Made by a program: the position numbers and the translations under genes. Shown here piece by piece: positions 8,160 through 15,845 of a stretch of 64,000 nucleotides of DNA. Numbering within the stretch: the stretch's first letter is position 1; each line of letters begins with the position of its first letter. The notes beneath the pieces are model-generated. The model did not search any database and was not told the origin of the DNA. It was given only the letters and a program-made list of their open reading frames with translations. The stretch lies in NCBI GenBank assembly GCA_008638415.1, contig VWVT01000001.1, positions 310,001 to 374,000 on the forward strand. Reading direction: 5' to 3'. This DNA comes from Nocardiopsis sinuspersici (GTDB taxonomy: Bacteria > Actinomycetota > Actinomycetes > Streptosporangiales > Streptosporangiaceae).

Positions 8160-8605
8160 GCCAAACGCTCGCGTGCTATAACAGTTGCACGGCCACAGGC
8201 CGCAGCCCGGAAGAGGACTCCGGTGACCAGGGCAGAGCCCTGTCCACCGCGTGGAATCCCGGAGCGCACGAGCTTTCACAAGCCCTTGAGGCACATAGCG
8301 CGCACGCCCTGACCCCATCCCGAGCTCTCAAGGGACGGCGAAGGGAAGACGTGGCCACGGCACCCCATAAGGGTGCGCCGCCCCAGCAAGAGCAGGGGCC
8401 GCACGGCATGGCCGCGCCGCACCCCAGGGGTGCCTGTCCGCCCCCGCTTCCCGGCACAACACGGGACACGCGGGGCCGGGCCGGGACCACCCGGGTCCAC
8501 GAGAAGCCGCTAACGGCTCGAACCACTGATCAAGCAGAGACGAGCCCCGCCGGGATGCCGCCCGACGGGGCTCTTACGCACCCGCTCACCTGCAAGGAGC
8601 AGCAC
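8160..8605 (+). other. long untranslated leader of the transfer operon
   Basis: About 445 nt between the second operator and the first well-supported start (ATG 8606). An open frame runs through it, but it lacks a ribosome site and shows no recognisable protein. It ends in an attenuator-like hairpin. I see no known riboswitch. It may be a structured 5' leader. Confidence 0.45.
8542..8573 (+). terminator. attenuator-like hairpin before first transfer gene
   Basis: GAGCCCCG (8542-8549) pairs with CGGGGCTC (8566-8573), followed by TT, 33 nt upstream of ATG 8606. The position inside the leader suggests attenuation. Confidence 0.5.
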
Positions 8606-8866
8606 ATGCGCACCACCATGATGCCGTCCCCGACGGCCCACGAATTCCCCACCCCTCCCCCGGCGCTGTTCGAGGTCGCCCCCGCAGCCCTGGACGTTCT
8701 CGGCATCACCGACACCGAGGACCTGTTCGCCGTCGCACTGCCCGACGAGACCCCCGAGGAGGCCGCCGCCCGTAGGACGGCCGCAGCCGACATCCTCGAC
8801 GACCGTCTGACCGACATCGCCACCGAGGCCCTCACCCACGACGTGGTCCAGAAGTGGTCCGTATGA
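8606..8866 (+). CDS. small acidic AICE protein, unknown
   Basis: 86 residues. ATG 8606 is preceded by AAGGAG at good spacing and opens the transfer operon. The sequence has a Pro-rich stretch (PTPPPALFEV) and acidic helices (TDTEDLFAVALPDETPEEAAARR). No known domain recognised. Its stop overlaps the next start (ATGA), the first of a chain of coupled genes to 11317. Confidence 0.7.
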   Translation: MRTTMMPSPTAHEFPTPPPALFEVAPAALDVLGITDTEDLFAVALPDETPEEAAARRTAAADILDDRLTDIATEALTHDVVQKWSV

Positions 8867-9039
8867 CCACCGACCTGCTGCCTGCCGTCATCGCGACCGC
8901 CGGGGTGGTGCTCCTGCTCGTGCTGGGATCCCTCCGGGTCGCCGCTGGCTACCGCAGGGTGCGCAACACCGTGCGCCGCTGGGGCCGCACCCGGCTGGTC
9001 CTCACCCACACCATCCGCCGCAAGGGGGTTCGTCGCTGA
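8863..9039 (+). CDS. small single-pass membrane protein of the AICE
   Basis: 58 residues from ATG 8863, overlapping the previous gene by 4 bp. One N-terminal helix (LLPAVIATAGVVLLLVLGSL) is followed by a strongly basic tail (RRVRNTVRRWGRTR...RRKGVRR). This is similar in style to the small Spd-type membrane proteins of actinomycete plasmids that help intramycelial spread. The family itself is not recognised. Confidence 0.7.
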   Translation: MTTDLLPAVIATAGVVLLLVLGSLRVAAGYRRVRNTVRRWGRTRLVLTHTIRRKGVRR

Positions 9040-9176
9040 TGGCTTCGCTGATCTCGCTGTTCGCCCTGTTCCTGACCGCTGCCCTGGTCTACCTGATCGT
9101 CGGTAACCCGCTGATCGAGCGCAGGTCCGACCTCGAAACCCTCGTCCGCCTTTCCAAGCTGGAGGAGCACCGGTGA
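9039..9176 (+). CDS. 45-aa membrane protein of the AICE
   Basis: Starts at ATG 9039, overlapping the previous stop (TGATG), and ends by overlapping the next GTG start, so it is part of the coupled operon. It has one hydrophobic helix (LISLFALFLTAALVYLIVG) and a charged C-terminal half (ERRSDLETLVRLSKLEEHR). Too short for domain assignment. A role in mating-pair or spread functions is inferred from context. Confidence 0.7.
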   Translation: MASLISLFALFLTAALVYLIVGNPLIERRSDLETLVRLSKLEEHR

Positions 9177-10411
9177 AACTCCGACGCATCCCCAAGAACA
9201 AGCCGACCGAGGTCACCGACGTCGTGGCCGACCTCAAGGCCCGTACCCAGCAGGCCCAGTCCCTGGCCAGCGTTCCGCGTCAGGAGTTGTTGGCCGATCC
9301 CCGGCTCAACCCCTCTACCCGCGCGCTGGCGGACCGGCTGGAGGCCGACCGGCTGCGCGCCCGACTGGACTGGGAGCACCGCCGCTACCTGCGTTCGGAG
9401 CGCGAAGCCGACCGCCGCGCGGAGGATGCGATTCGGGCCGCTGAGGCCGTGGACCGCGCCCGCGCCGCGACCGATCCGGCCTACACCGTCCTGACACTGG
9501 TTCGAAGCAGGGGCCGGTTCGCGGCCCTGTCCCTGGGAGCGTCCCTGGTGCTGTCGGTCGGGTCCGCGATGGGCCTGGAGGCCGCCGTCACCGCGCACTA
9601 CCCCACCGCCCCAACCGGTATCGGCTACCTCGGAGAGGTAGCCCTGACCGGCATGTCGACGGCCGCGATCATCTGGGCGGGCCTGCTGGCCCGGTCGCAG
9701 GCGTTCCCGACCGGTGGCCGCCGCGCCGCGCTGATCGGGCTGATCGTGGTTCCGCTGCTCGTGAGCATCGTCGGGTCCACGATCGGCTCCGGCCCGGTCG
9801 GGGCCGTCGCCTCGCTGGGATCGGCCGCGTTCTCGTGGTTCGCGTACCTGATCGCGGTCACATCCGCCGACGCCATCGGCCAGCTCGTGAAGCGCATGGG
9901 CACGGCCACCACGGCCACCGAGATCCCCGTCGACAACGAGGACCAGGAGTACGAGGAGCCGACCACTCCACTGCCCCACCGCACCGCCGGAGAGGCTCTG
10001 GAGGTCGTCGGGGAGGAGCTCGCGGAACAGGTCGACGACTACCTGCGCTCGCACGGGAGCCCGTCTGAGCGCTCGCACGGCCAGACCCGCTCACACGGGA
10101 CCGGCCCGGAGCGCTCACACGGGGACGCCTCTCCCGCCGACGACGGGGCGGACGCCGAGTCGGCACAGGTCACCCCGTCTGAGCGCACGTCCGAGCGGGA
10201 CCGCTCGCACGACGACGGGGAGTCGCCCGAGCGAGTGCTGACCGCGCAGGAGCGGCGCCGCCTGGAGGGTCTCCAGAACCGCCGCCGGGTCGCGAACTAC
10301 CTCTACCGCCGTCCCGACGCTCACACGGCCGAGATCGCGACCGAACTGGGGTTGGGGGAGTCCACCGTCCGCCGGATCCGCAAGGAGCTGGAGAACGGGG
10401 GCGAGCCGTGA
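9173..10411 (+). CDS. DUF2637-like membrane protein with C-terminal HTH and RSHG repeats
   Basis: 412 residues from GTG 9173. Residues 1-100 form a charged, probably coiled region (ADRLEADRLRARLDWEHRRYLRSEREADRRAED). Four hydrophobic helices follow at about 115-240 (RGRFAALSLGASLVLSVGS, IIWAGLLA, ALIGLIVVPLLVSIVGS, FSWFAYLIAV). Then comes a low-complexity linker with five SERSHG/RSHG-type units (about 290-345), and a C-terminal helix-turn-helix (HTAEIATELGLGESTVRRIRKEL). The layout matches the SpdB/DUF2637-type proteins common on AICEs, which combine membrane and DNA-binding parts, and suggests anchoring of element DNA at the membrane during transfer. Overlaps both neighbours. Confidence 0.75.
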   Translation: MKLRRIPKNKPTEVTDVVADLKARTQQAQSLASVPRQELLADPRLNPSTRALADRLEADRLRARLDWEHRRYLRSEREADRRAEDAIRAAEAVDRARAATDPAYTVLTLVRSRGRFAALSLGASLVLSVGSAMGLEAAVTAHYPTAPTGIGYLGEVALTGMSTAAIIWAGLLARSQAFPTGGRRAALIGLIVVPLLVSIVGSTIGSGPVGAVASLGSAAFSWFAYLIAVTSADAIGQLVKRMGTATTATEIPVDNEDQEYEEPTTPLPHRTAGEALEVVGEELAEQVDDYLRSHGSPSERSHGQTRSHGTGPERSHGDASPADDGADAESAQVTPSERTSERDRSHDDGESPERVLTAQERRRLEGLQNRRRVANYLYRRPDAHTAEIATELGLGESTVRRIRKELENGGEP

Positions 10412-10695
10412 CCATTCGCCACCGCCCGAAGGTACGCCGCTGGCACGAGGAGACCAGTCAGGGAGAGGCCTGGTGCTACCAGGTCCGGTGCTCGTGCGGC
10501 GAGGAGTTCGACGAGCACTACACCAAGCGGCTCGCGGAGTCGGACAAGGCCCGTCACCTGATGGACGTGGCCCCGCCCGTCTCCGAGCGGTGCCGCGACC
10601 CCAAGAAGCACCGGACGCAGAGCCACGACTACTGCCCGGTGTGCGCCAACCAGCTCTGCCTTCCCGGGTTCGAGGGCCTGGAGGCGACCGGATGA
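10408..10695 (+). CDS. small Cys-rich, probably zinc-binding AICE protein
   Basis: 95 residues from GTG 10408, overlapping the upstream stop. It contains CSC, a lone Cys and a CPVC pair (YQVRCSCGEEFDEH ... ERCRDPKKH ... DYCPVCANQLC), typical of a zinc ribbon. No enzymatic motif. Part of the coupled transfer operon. Function unknown. Confidence 0.7.
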   Translation: MTIRHRPKVRRWHEETSQGEAWCYQVRCSCGEEFDEHYTKRLAESDKARHLMDVAPPVSERCRDPKKHRTQSHDYCPVCANQLCLPGFEGLEATG

Positions 10696-10949
10696 GCCGC
10701 ACCGACTGGCGCACCCGCCTGCGGGCCGCCGCCTCCCTGGCTGACCACCTGCTCTGCCACGCCGACTCCGTGGTGTCGGCCTGGCTGGACATCCGCCCGG
10801 TCCGCCACACCCTGGCCGACTGCGCTCGCTGGCTGGGGCGCACCTGGAGGGCGCACCTGCACCGCGCCCGCACCCACAAGTACGGCCCCGGCCGGGGCCT
10901 GATCGCCGTCGTCATCAACCGCCCGAACGAGAACGAGGAGACCCGTTGA
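10692..10949 (+). CDS. small basic AICE protein, unknown
   Basis: 85 residues from ATG 10692, overlapping the previous gene (ATGA). Rich in Arg, His and Trp (RTDWRTRLRAAASLADHLLCHADS; ARWLGRTWRAHLHRARTHKYGPG), so it may bind nucleic acid. No known domain recognised. The next gene starts with TTG across its stop. Confidence 0.65.
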   Translation: MSRTDWRTRLRAAASLADHLLCHADSVVSAWLDIRPVRHTLADCARWLGRTWRAHLHRARTHKYGPGRGLIAVVINRPNENEETR

Positions 10950-11317
10950 GCGACTCGCAGGCGTCCGAAGCCCGCCGGATCATCGCTGACCTGGACGCGA
11001 TCGAGCTGGACACCGGATCCGACATCCGCCGCTACACCGAGACCGTCCGCCAGTTGGCCCGCGCTCTGGCGATGGAGTTGGAGTTCACTGCTCAGGAGTT
11101 GGAGGCGGCCCTGGCCGAACTGCCGCCCGCTCAGGGGGAGTCGCGGCTGGCCATGCGCCGCAAGGCCCGCTCGGTCGCCAAGCACCTGCGCCGCGCCGCT
11201 GAGGCTCAGCGCACCGTTGGCGTGGAAGGAGTGCGCACCTGGGGCTCGCTGCGCAAGCACTTCGAGCACCTGGTCAAGAAGCGCCCCAAGCGCAAGCCCC
11301 TGGACCTGTCCGCCTGA
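10946..11317 (+). CDS. helical basic AICE protein upstream of the DNA pump
   Basis: 123 residues from TTG 10946 (TTGA overlap with the previous stop). It is almost wholly alpha-helical with a mid-protein acidic helix (ALAMELEFTAQELEAALAEL) and a basic C-terminus (HFEHLVKKRPKRKPLDLSA). It is the last member of the tightly coupled gene chain, 65 bp before the FtsK-like gene. Not recognised. Context suggests an accessory transfer role. Confidence 0.65.
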   Translation: MSDSQASEARRIIADLDAIELDTGSDIRRYTETVRQLARALAMELEFTAQELEAALAELPPAQGESRLAMRRKARSVAKHLRRAAEAQRTVGVEGVRTWGSLRKHFEHLVKKRPKRKPLDLSA

Positions 11318-11382
11318 CCCGACCGGATCCGCGGGGGCCGCCCGGCGCGGCCCCCGCCCCCACCACGAAGGAGAAGATCAGC

Positions 11383-13392
11383 ATGGCTCGCAACGAGCTG
11401 GTGGTGCGCGGACGTGACCGGGACCCGGAGACCTCGGTCCGGCGCGGCCCCGCCTTCCTCGACTACGCCCGGCCCTGGATCGCCGCCCCGGCGCTCATCC
11501 CGGCCGGATTCCTCACCCACTGGATGTGGGGCGACCTCGGTCTCGGGACCGGCCTGGCCGCCGCCGCCATCGCGGCAGCCGGCGGGGTGGTCGCCTACGC
11601 CGCGCACCGGCTGACCGCCGCGCGGACCTGGTACGCGCACCACATCTCCACCGCCATGACGGGCGGGGCCGGGGCCTGGCTGGCGCTGGCCACCGCGTTC
11701 GGTCCCGGACGGCCGCTCATGGACGCGCTGCTCATCGGGGGATCGGCCGCCGCCGCGATCGCGAACGTCCACCTGTGGGCGCGCCACCAGGGCACGGGAG
11801 ACGCCCGTGGGAAGGGCACCGGCCGCATCCTGCCGACCTTCGACGAAGTCGCCGCCAAACTGCATCTGAAGAACGTACGGGCCAAGCTCACCTCCGACAC
11901 CGAGATGCAGCAGCGCCACCAGATCACCCTGGACAACGGGACCACGGCCGAGGAACTCCAGTCGCGCGGCAAGGAGCTGGCCTCCGCCTACGGGGTCGCC
12001 CCCGGCGCGATCCGCGTGATCGAGGACCAGGGCCGCGCCGACCGCGCCGAGCTGGTCATCACCAAGAAGGACGTCATGGGCAAGCTCATCCCCTGGCCAG
12101 GACTCAACCCCGCGCACGTGGGCACCTCGATCGCGGACCACCCGTTGGAGCTGGGTGTCTACGAGGACGGCGAGACCTTCACCAACCAGATCACCAACCG
12201 GCACTCGCTCACGGTCGGCATGGCCGGTGCTGGGAAGAGCGTGTACGGCAAGGTCAAGATGGTGCAGGTCGCCGCCCGATCCGACACCTTCACCCTCGCG
12301 ATCGACCTGGCCAAGGGCCGTCAGACCCTCGGTCCGGTCGAGGGCGCGATCGGCTGGCCCGCCTACACCAAGAAGGCCGCGCGCGGGCAGCTCGACGCGG
12401 TCAAGCGTGCGATCAAGGCCCGCGCGAACCACCTCGCGGACGCCGGGCACGCCCAGTGGGTGCCCGGGTGCGGGCTGACCTTCCTCTACCTGCTCGTGGA
12501 GGAGGCGGCCGAAGTCGTCGACTTCGACGAGATCGTGGAGATCGCGCGGGTCGCCCGGTCGGTCGGCATCCACCTGGAGCTGAGCCTCCAGCGCGCCACG
12601 TGGGGCAACCTCGACACCGACACCCGCGCCAACCTGGGTGACGGGCTGTGCTTCGGGGTCCGCGACTTCGCAGACGCCTCCTTCGTCCTGCCGGACTACG
12701 TGACCGACGCCGGGTGCGACCCGTCCCGCTGGCGCAAGTCCAGGCCGGGCGCGGTCTACGCCGCGATCGAGCACGTGGACGTGGACCGGCACGCGGTCGC
12801 GGCCAAGACCTACGGGCCTCCCTCGACCGACCCGGCCGAGGAGAACCGCGACCTCAAGGCCGCCGCCGACGCCCTGCCCGACCAGGACGCCAAGCTCGAC
12901 GCCGTCACTCGCACCGCGTTCGGTGCCGAGTACGCCGGGTTCCTCGGGAACCGCACCGGCACCGCCACGGCCGCCGCACCGGTCCCGACCATGAACGAGA
13001 CCGTGGACGACGAAGAGCTGATCGTGGACGAGGACATCGAACCGGTCGTGCTCCAGACCCCGGACGACGACCCGGAGATCAAGGGCGACCTGGACACCGA
13101 GATCCCGCCCCTGGAGGAGGGGGAGGACTTCGCGCTCCCGAACCGCAAGAAGGGCACCAAGGCCAGCGCGGAGGAGGCCCGCGCCGCGGTTGAGGGCCTG
13201 ATGGAGGAATGGGGGCCGGGCAAGGAGTTCGGAGCCTTCGATCTGAAGACGGAACTGGCCGAGATGGGCGTGGAGCGCAAGCGGTCCTGGATCTACGGCC
13301 AGCTTCGCCGCCTGGAGGAGGAGGGCCGACTCCGCCACGAGGACTCCGGTGCCTGGACCGTGCTGGAGAGCCGCGAGATGGCGGGTGTCTGA
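11383..13392 (+). CDS. FtsK/SpoIIIE-type conjugal DNA translocase (TraB-like)
   Basis: 669 residues, with ATG 11383 preceded by GAAGGAGAAG. The N-terminus (about 20-125) holds several membrane helices. The motor domain has Walker A in MAGAGKSVYGK (about residue 284) and Walker B in LTFLYLLVEEAAEVVDF (about 370). After an acidic linker, the last 75 residues (EEARAAVEGLMEEWGPG ... SWIYGQLRRLEEEGRLRH) form a winged helix like the FtsK gamma/TraB DNA-recognition domain. Proteins of this class pump double-stranded DNA between hyphae, unlike type IV systems. Eight-bp-type repeats directly after the gene are its probable recognition site. Confidence 0.93.
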   Translation: MARNELVVRGRDRDPETSVRRGPAFLDYARPWIAAPALIPAGFLTHWMWGDLGLGTGLAAAAIAAAGGVVAYAAHRLTAARTWYAHHISTAMTGGAGAWLALATAFGPGRPLMDALLIGGSAAAAIANVHLWARHQGTGDARGKGTGRILPTFDEVAAKLHLKNVRAKLTSDTEMQQRHQITLDNGTTAEELQSRGKELASAYGVAPGAIRVIEDQGRADRAELVITKKDVMGKLIPWPGLNPAHVGTSIADHPLELGVYEDGETFTNQITNRHSLTVGMAGAGKSVYGKVKMVQVAARSDTFTLAIDLAKGRQTLGPVEGAIGWPAYTKKAARGQLDAVKRAIKARANHLADAGHAQWVPGCGLTFLYLLVEEAAEVVDFDEIVEIARVARSVGIHLELSLQRATWGNLDTDTRANLGDGLCFGVRDFADASFVLPDYVTDAGCDPSRWRKSRPGAVYAAIEHVDVDRHAVAAKTYGPPSTDPAEENRDLKAAADALPDQDAKLDAVTRTAFGAEYAGFLGNRTGTATAAAPVPTMNETVDDEELIVDEDIEPVVLQTPDDDPEIKGDLDTEIPPLEEGEDFALPNRKKGTKASAEEARAAVEGLMEEWGPGKEFGAFDLKTELAEMGVERKRSWIYGQLRRLEEEGRLRHEDSGAWTVLESREMAGV

Positions 13393-13407
13393 CGGTCTGG
13401 AGCTCCC

Positions 13408-13541
13408 GTCCAGGCCGAGTCCGGACAGCCGTCCAAACCCTGTCCAAACCGGGTGTCCAGACCCCGTCCAAACCGGTTTGGACACCCTCTGACCTGTAAC
13501 ACCGCGCCGGGGCGTCCAACGCGCGCTCCGGCCTGTCCAAC
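13408..13541. repeat. GTCCAAAC repeat cluster, candidate clt transfer locus
   Basis: GTCCAAAC occurs at 13431, 13442 and 13466, and inverted (GTTTGGAC) at 13476-13483. Together 13466-13483 is a perfect 18-bp palindrome GTCCAAACCGGTTTGGAC. Looser GTCCA-type units occur at 13408, 13455, 13513 and 13535. In pSVH1-type plasmids the TraB recognition repeats lie just downstream of traB, exactly this position. The assignment is by analogy. Confidence 0.65.
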
Positions 13542-13544
13542 ACG

Positions 13545-13584
13545 AAGGCCCGCCCCTTGCCGACCAAGACCCGGGGCGGGCCTT
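13545..13584 (+). terminator. rho-independent terminator after DNA pump gene
   Basis: AAGGCCCGCCCC (13545-13556) pairs perfectly with GGGGCGGGCCTT (13573-13584), followed by CTC. It separates the transfer operon from the replication genes. Confidence 0.75.
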
Positions 13585-13611
13585 CTCACTCCAGTGAGGA
13601 GCACTACCAGT

Positions 13612-13950
13612 ATGACCACCGACACCCGCGCCACCGCCCGTGACGTGCGCTGCCACGCCGTGCAGGTCCTGGCGGACCTGCTCGCCGAAGACCTGCCCGA
13701 GGTCACCTGGCGGGTGCGCACGGTCCACAGGTTCCTGCGCCTGTACGTCTCCTATCCCCTGGACCACGAGGTCTTGGAGGGGCACGCCGACTCCCACCGG
13801 GCCGTACGTGAATGGGCCGCGCACCTGGGCGTCGACGTAGAGCTCATGCACGGCGACACCCCGGCGGCCAGGGCGGTGATCGACGGCATCGGAGTGTGCG
13901 TGTGGTGCGCCCCCGAGCGCCGGGACGACGTGAACGCCTCGGAGGAGTAG
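13612..13950 (+). CDS. small AICE protein upstream of replication gene, unknown
   Basis: 112 residues from ATG 13612 with GAGGAG upstream. Mixed alpha/beta composition; Cys/Trp near the end (GVCVWCAPERRDD). Its stop TAG shares a base with the next GTG start, so it is the first gene of the replication/excision operon. No family recognised. Confidence 0.65.
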   Translation: MTTDTRATARDVRCHAVQVLADLLAEDLPEVTWRVRTVHRFLRLYVSYPLDHEVLEGHADSHRAVREWAAHLGVDVELMHGDTPAARAVIDGIGVCVWCAPERRDDVNASEE

Positions 13951-14795
13951 TGGCACCGGCTGACCCGAGCACGGTGCGCGGGCGGTGGCTGCGCTACGTC
14001 TACGCCACCGCCCGCGTTCCCGACAGCGTGCGCGTACTGCTGCTCGTACTCGCGGAGCACATGGACGAGGACGGCCGTGTCGAGGTCAGCCGCGACGACC
14101 TCGCGGCCCTGCTCTCCCGGGCCCCGAGACGCATCTCCGCCCGGCTGGCCGACGCGGTCGCGGCGGGGCTGTTGACCCAGGTACGCCGGGGAGCACGCGG
14201 CAGGCCGTCCGCGTACCAGGCTGCCCTGCCGGACGGTCTACGGGTGACCCCCGGGCAGCACATGCTTCCGGGGAAACAGGTGACGGAACCCAGCACCCTT
14301 TCCCAGGAAGAGGGTGTCCCCCGGGGAGCACATGCTTCCCAGGAAACGGAGGACACCCGGGGGTCACGGGATGACCCGAACTGGTGCCCCACGGGGGTCA
14401 CCAGTCCCGGGGCCCCTATAAGGGAAGATTCGCGCGACCAGCAGTCACAGGCGACCCCGAGCGCCCCTCCGAAACGGGACGGTTCACCGGCCCCGATCGA
14501 CCACAAGCGGGTCAACGCGCTCGCGACCGTCTACCACCGGGCCACCAACGGCATGGGCGACTGGAACAAGATCCGCGCCGTCGTCAAGAAGGCCCTGAGG
14601 AACGGCTACTCGGACGAGGAGATCTCCCGGGGGCTCGAACACGTCGCGGCAGACGGTCGGTTCACCCTGACCGCCGACACCCTGCGCATCGCGATCAACC
14701 GCACCCGGCCACGGCCGCAGCTCCGTGTCGTGGGCGGCCACACCCCGTACCGGAACCCCAGCGATTACGGCGACGATCCGGACCCCTGGTCCTGA
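13950..14795 (+). CDS. replication-initiator-like protein (lambda O/DnaD-like layout)
   Basis: 281 residues from GTG 13950, preceded by GGAGGA. The N-terminal 80 residues form a winged helix (VRVLLLVLAEHMDEDGRVEVSRDDLAALL...RRISARLADAVAAGLLTQVRRG). A low-complexity linker (about 90-185) follows, then a C-terminal helical domain (RVNALATVYHRATNGMGDWNKIRAVVKKALRNGYSDEEISRGL) like phage replisome organisers. The next gene encodes a DnaC-type loader, so the pair mimics lambda O and P. The linker DNA carries 36-bp repeats in different reading frames, as expected for an origin embedded in the initiator gene. No RepSA or prim-pol protein is present in the element. Confidence 0.7.
   Translation: MAPADPSTVRGRWLRYVYATARVPDSVRVLLLVLAEHMDEDGRVEVSRDDLAALLSRAPRRISARLADAVAAGLLTQVRRGARGRPSAYQAALPDGLRVTPGQHMLPGKQVTEPSTLSQEEGVPRGAHASQETEDTRGSRDDPNWCPTGVTSPGAPIREDSRDQQSQATPSAPPKRDGSPAPIDHKRVNALATVYHRATNGMGDWNKIRAVVKKALRNGYSDEEISRGLEHVAADGRFTLTADTLRIAINRTRPRPQLRVVGGHTPYRNPSDYGDDPDPWS
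14242..14401. other. candidate replication origin (iterons inside initiator gene)
   Basis: A 36-bp unit at 14242-14277 recurs at 14312-14347 with four mismatches. The two copies are read in different frames of the gene, so selection is on DNA. GTGACCCCC at 14244-14252 recurs inverted (GGGGGTCAC) at 14359-14367 and 14393-14401. An AT-richer stretch (CCTATAAGGGAAGATT) follows at 14415. Together these resemble an iteron-type origin. Confidence 0.5.
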
Positions 14796-14805
14796 GAGGC
14801 ACCGC

Positions 14806-15498
14806 ATGAACACGACCACCGAAACGCAGTTCTTCGCCAGACTGGCGCGCATCACCCGTGAGAAGGGCCTCGACACCAGGCCCGGCCCGGTCGAGGACGC
14901 ACCGCACCCCGACCTTCCGGGCCACCCCGCCTACCACCACAGGCAGCGGGTCAACGCGGCCCTGACCAAGTTCGAGCGGGCAACGCCGCCCCGGTACCTG
15001 ACCGCCTCGACGGAGCACCCCCGGGTGTGCGACTGGGCCGACCAGGTGGCCGCAGACGTCACGCAGGCGCCTTCCCTCATGCTCTGGGGCGGTACCGGCA
15101 CCGGGAAGACCCACGCGGCGTTCGGCGCGGTGCGCAGGATCGCGCTGACCGGCCCCACACGGTTCGGCTTTCTGGCCACCACGTTCCCGGACCTGTACGC
15201 CGCGCTCCGTCCGGGAGCGGGCAACGACGAGGAGCGCGAACGGCTCATGCGCCGCGTGCTGAGCGTGCCCGTGCTGCTCCTGGACGACCTCGGGACCACG
15301 AAGTCCTCGCTGTGGACCGAGGAGACGACGTACCGGATCGTCAACCACCGCTACAACCGCATGCTCCCGGTCATCGTCACGAGCAACGAGCCGCCCGCAG
15401 CCCTGCCGGAGCTGCTGGGCGACCGGATCGCGTCGCGGCTGATCGAGATGACGACCCGTGTCGAGATGAACGGCCGGGACCGGCGGCTCACCCGGTGA
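14806..15498 (+). CDS. DnaC/IstB-like AAA+ helicase loader
   Basis: 230 residues. Walker A is MLWGGTGTGKTHAAFGA (about residues 92-108) and Walker B LLLDDLGTTK, with sensor-like VTSNEPPAALPELLGDRIASRL, a pattern typical of DnaC-type loaders. Residues 1-85 form an N-terminal partner-binding region. It would load the host DnaB helicase at the element origin. It follows the initiator gene by 10 bp with GAGAGG as ribosome site. IstB transposition helpers share the fold, but there is no transposase nearby. Confidence 0.88.
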   Translation: MNTTTETQFFARLARITREKGLDTRPGPVEDAPHPDLPGHPAYHHRQRVNAALTKFERATPPRYLTASTEHPRVCDWADQVAADVTQAPSLMLWGGTGTGKTHAAFGAVRRIALTGPTRFGFLATTFPDLYAALRPGAGNDEERERLMRRVLSVPVLLLDDLGTTKSSLWTEETTYRIVNHRYNRMLPVIVTSNEPPAALPELLGDRIASRLIEMTTRVEMNGRDRRLTR

Positions 15499-15596
15499 GC
15501 GCCGCCGCCCACCTCAGGAAAAGCGACTCCGGCCTGTACCGCCAAGCACCGCCGGAGCCGCGCCCCGAACCCCGTGAGAGGCAAGGAGCACTTCCC

Positions 15597-15845
15597 ATGA
15601 TGACCGACCGCACCAAGCCGCGCCGGGTGCGACCGGCCAAGACCCCCACCGTCCCGGCACAGCGTGCCCGGGGCTGGCTGACCGTGGACGAGTTCTGCGG
15701 GGAGCTGATGATCAGCCGCGACACCTTCTACGACTGGCGCAAGAAGGGGCGCGCCCCCAAGTGCGCCAAGCTCCCGAACGGGAGCCTGCGCATCCGCCGT
15801 TCGGAGTTCGAGAAGTTCATGACCACCGCTGAGGACAACGCCTGA
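15597..15845 (+). CDS. xis: excisionase-like helix-turn-helix protein (Xis)
   Basis: 82 residues, with AAGGAG 9 nt before ATG 15597. The C-terminal half is a MerR/HTH_17-type excisionase motif (GWLTVDEFCGELMISRDTFYDWRKKGRAPKCAKLPNGSLRIRRSEFEKFM), and the N-terminus is basic. Its stop overlaps the integrase start (TGATG), the usual xis-int arrangement in AICEs, so it should bias the recombinase toward excision. Confidence 0.88.
   Translation: MMTDRTKPRRVRPAKTPTVPAQRARGWLTVDEFCGELMISRDTFYDWRKKGRAPKCAKLPNGSLRIRRSEFEKFMTTAEDNA

Noticed and set aside
8135-8605. In-frame extension of the first AICE transfer gene
   Set aside because: No ribosome site, no family resemblance, and it would overlap the operator. 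ATG 8606 has a strong ribosome site.
14806-15498. IstB transposition helper of an insertion sequence
   Set aside because: No transposase, terminal repeats or target duplication nearby. The context is replication and excision genes.
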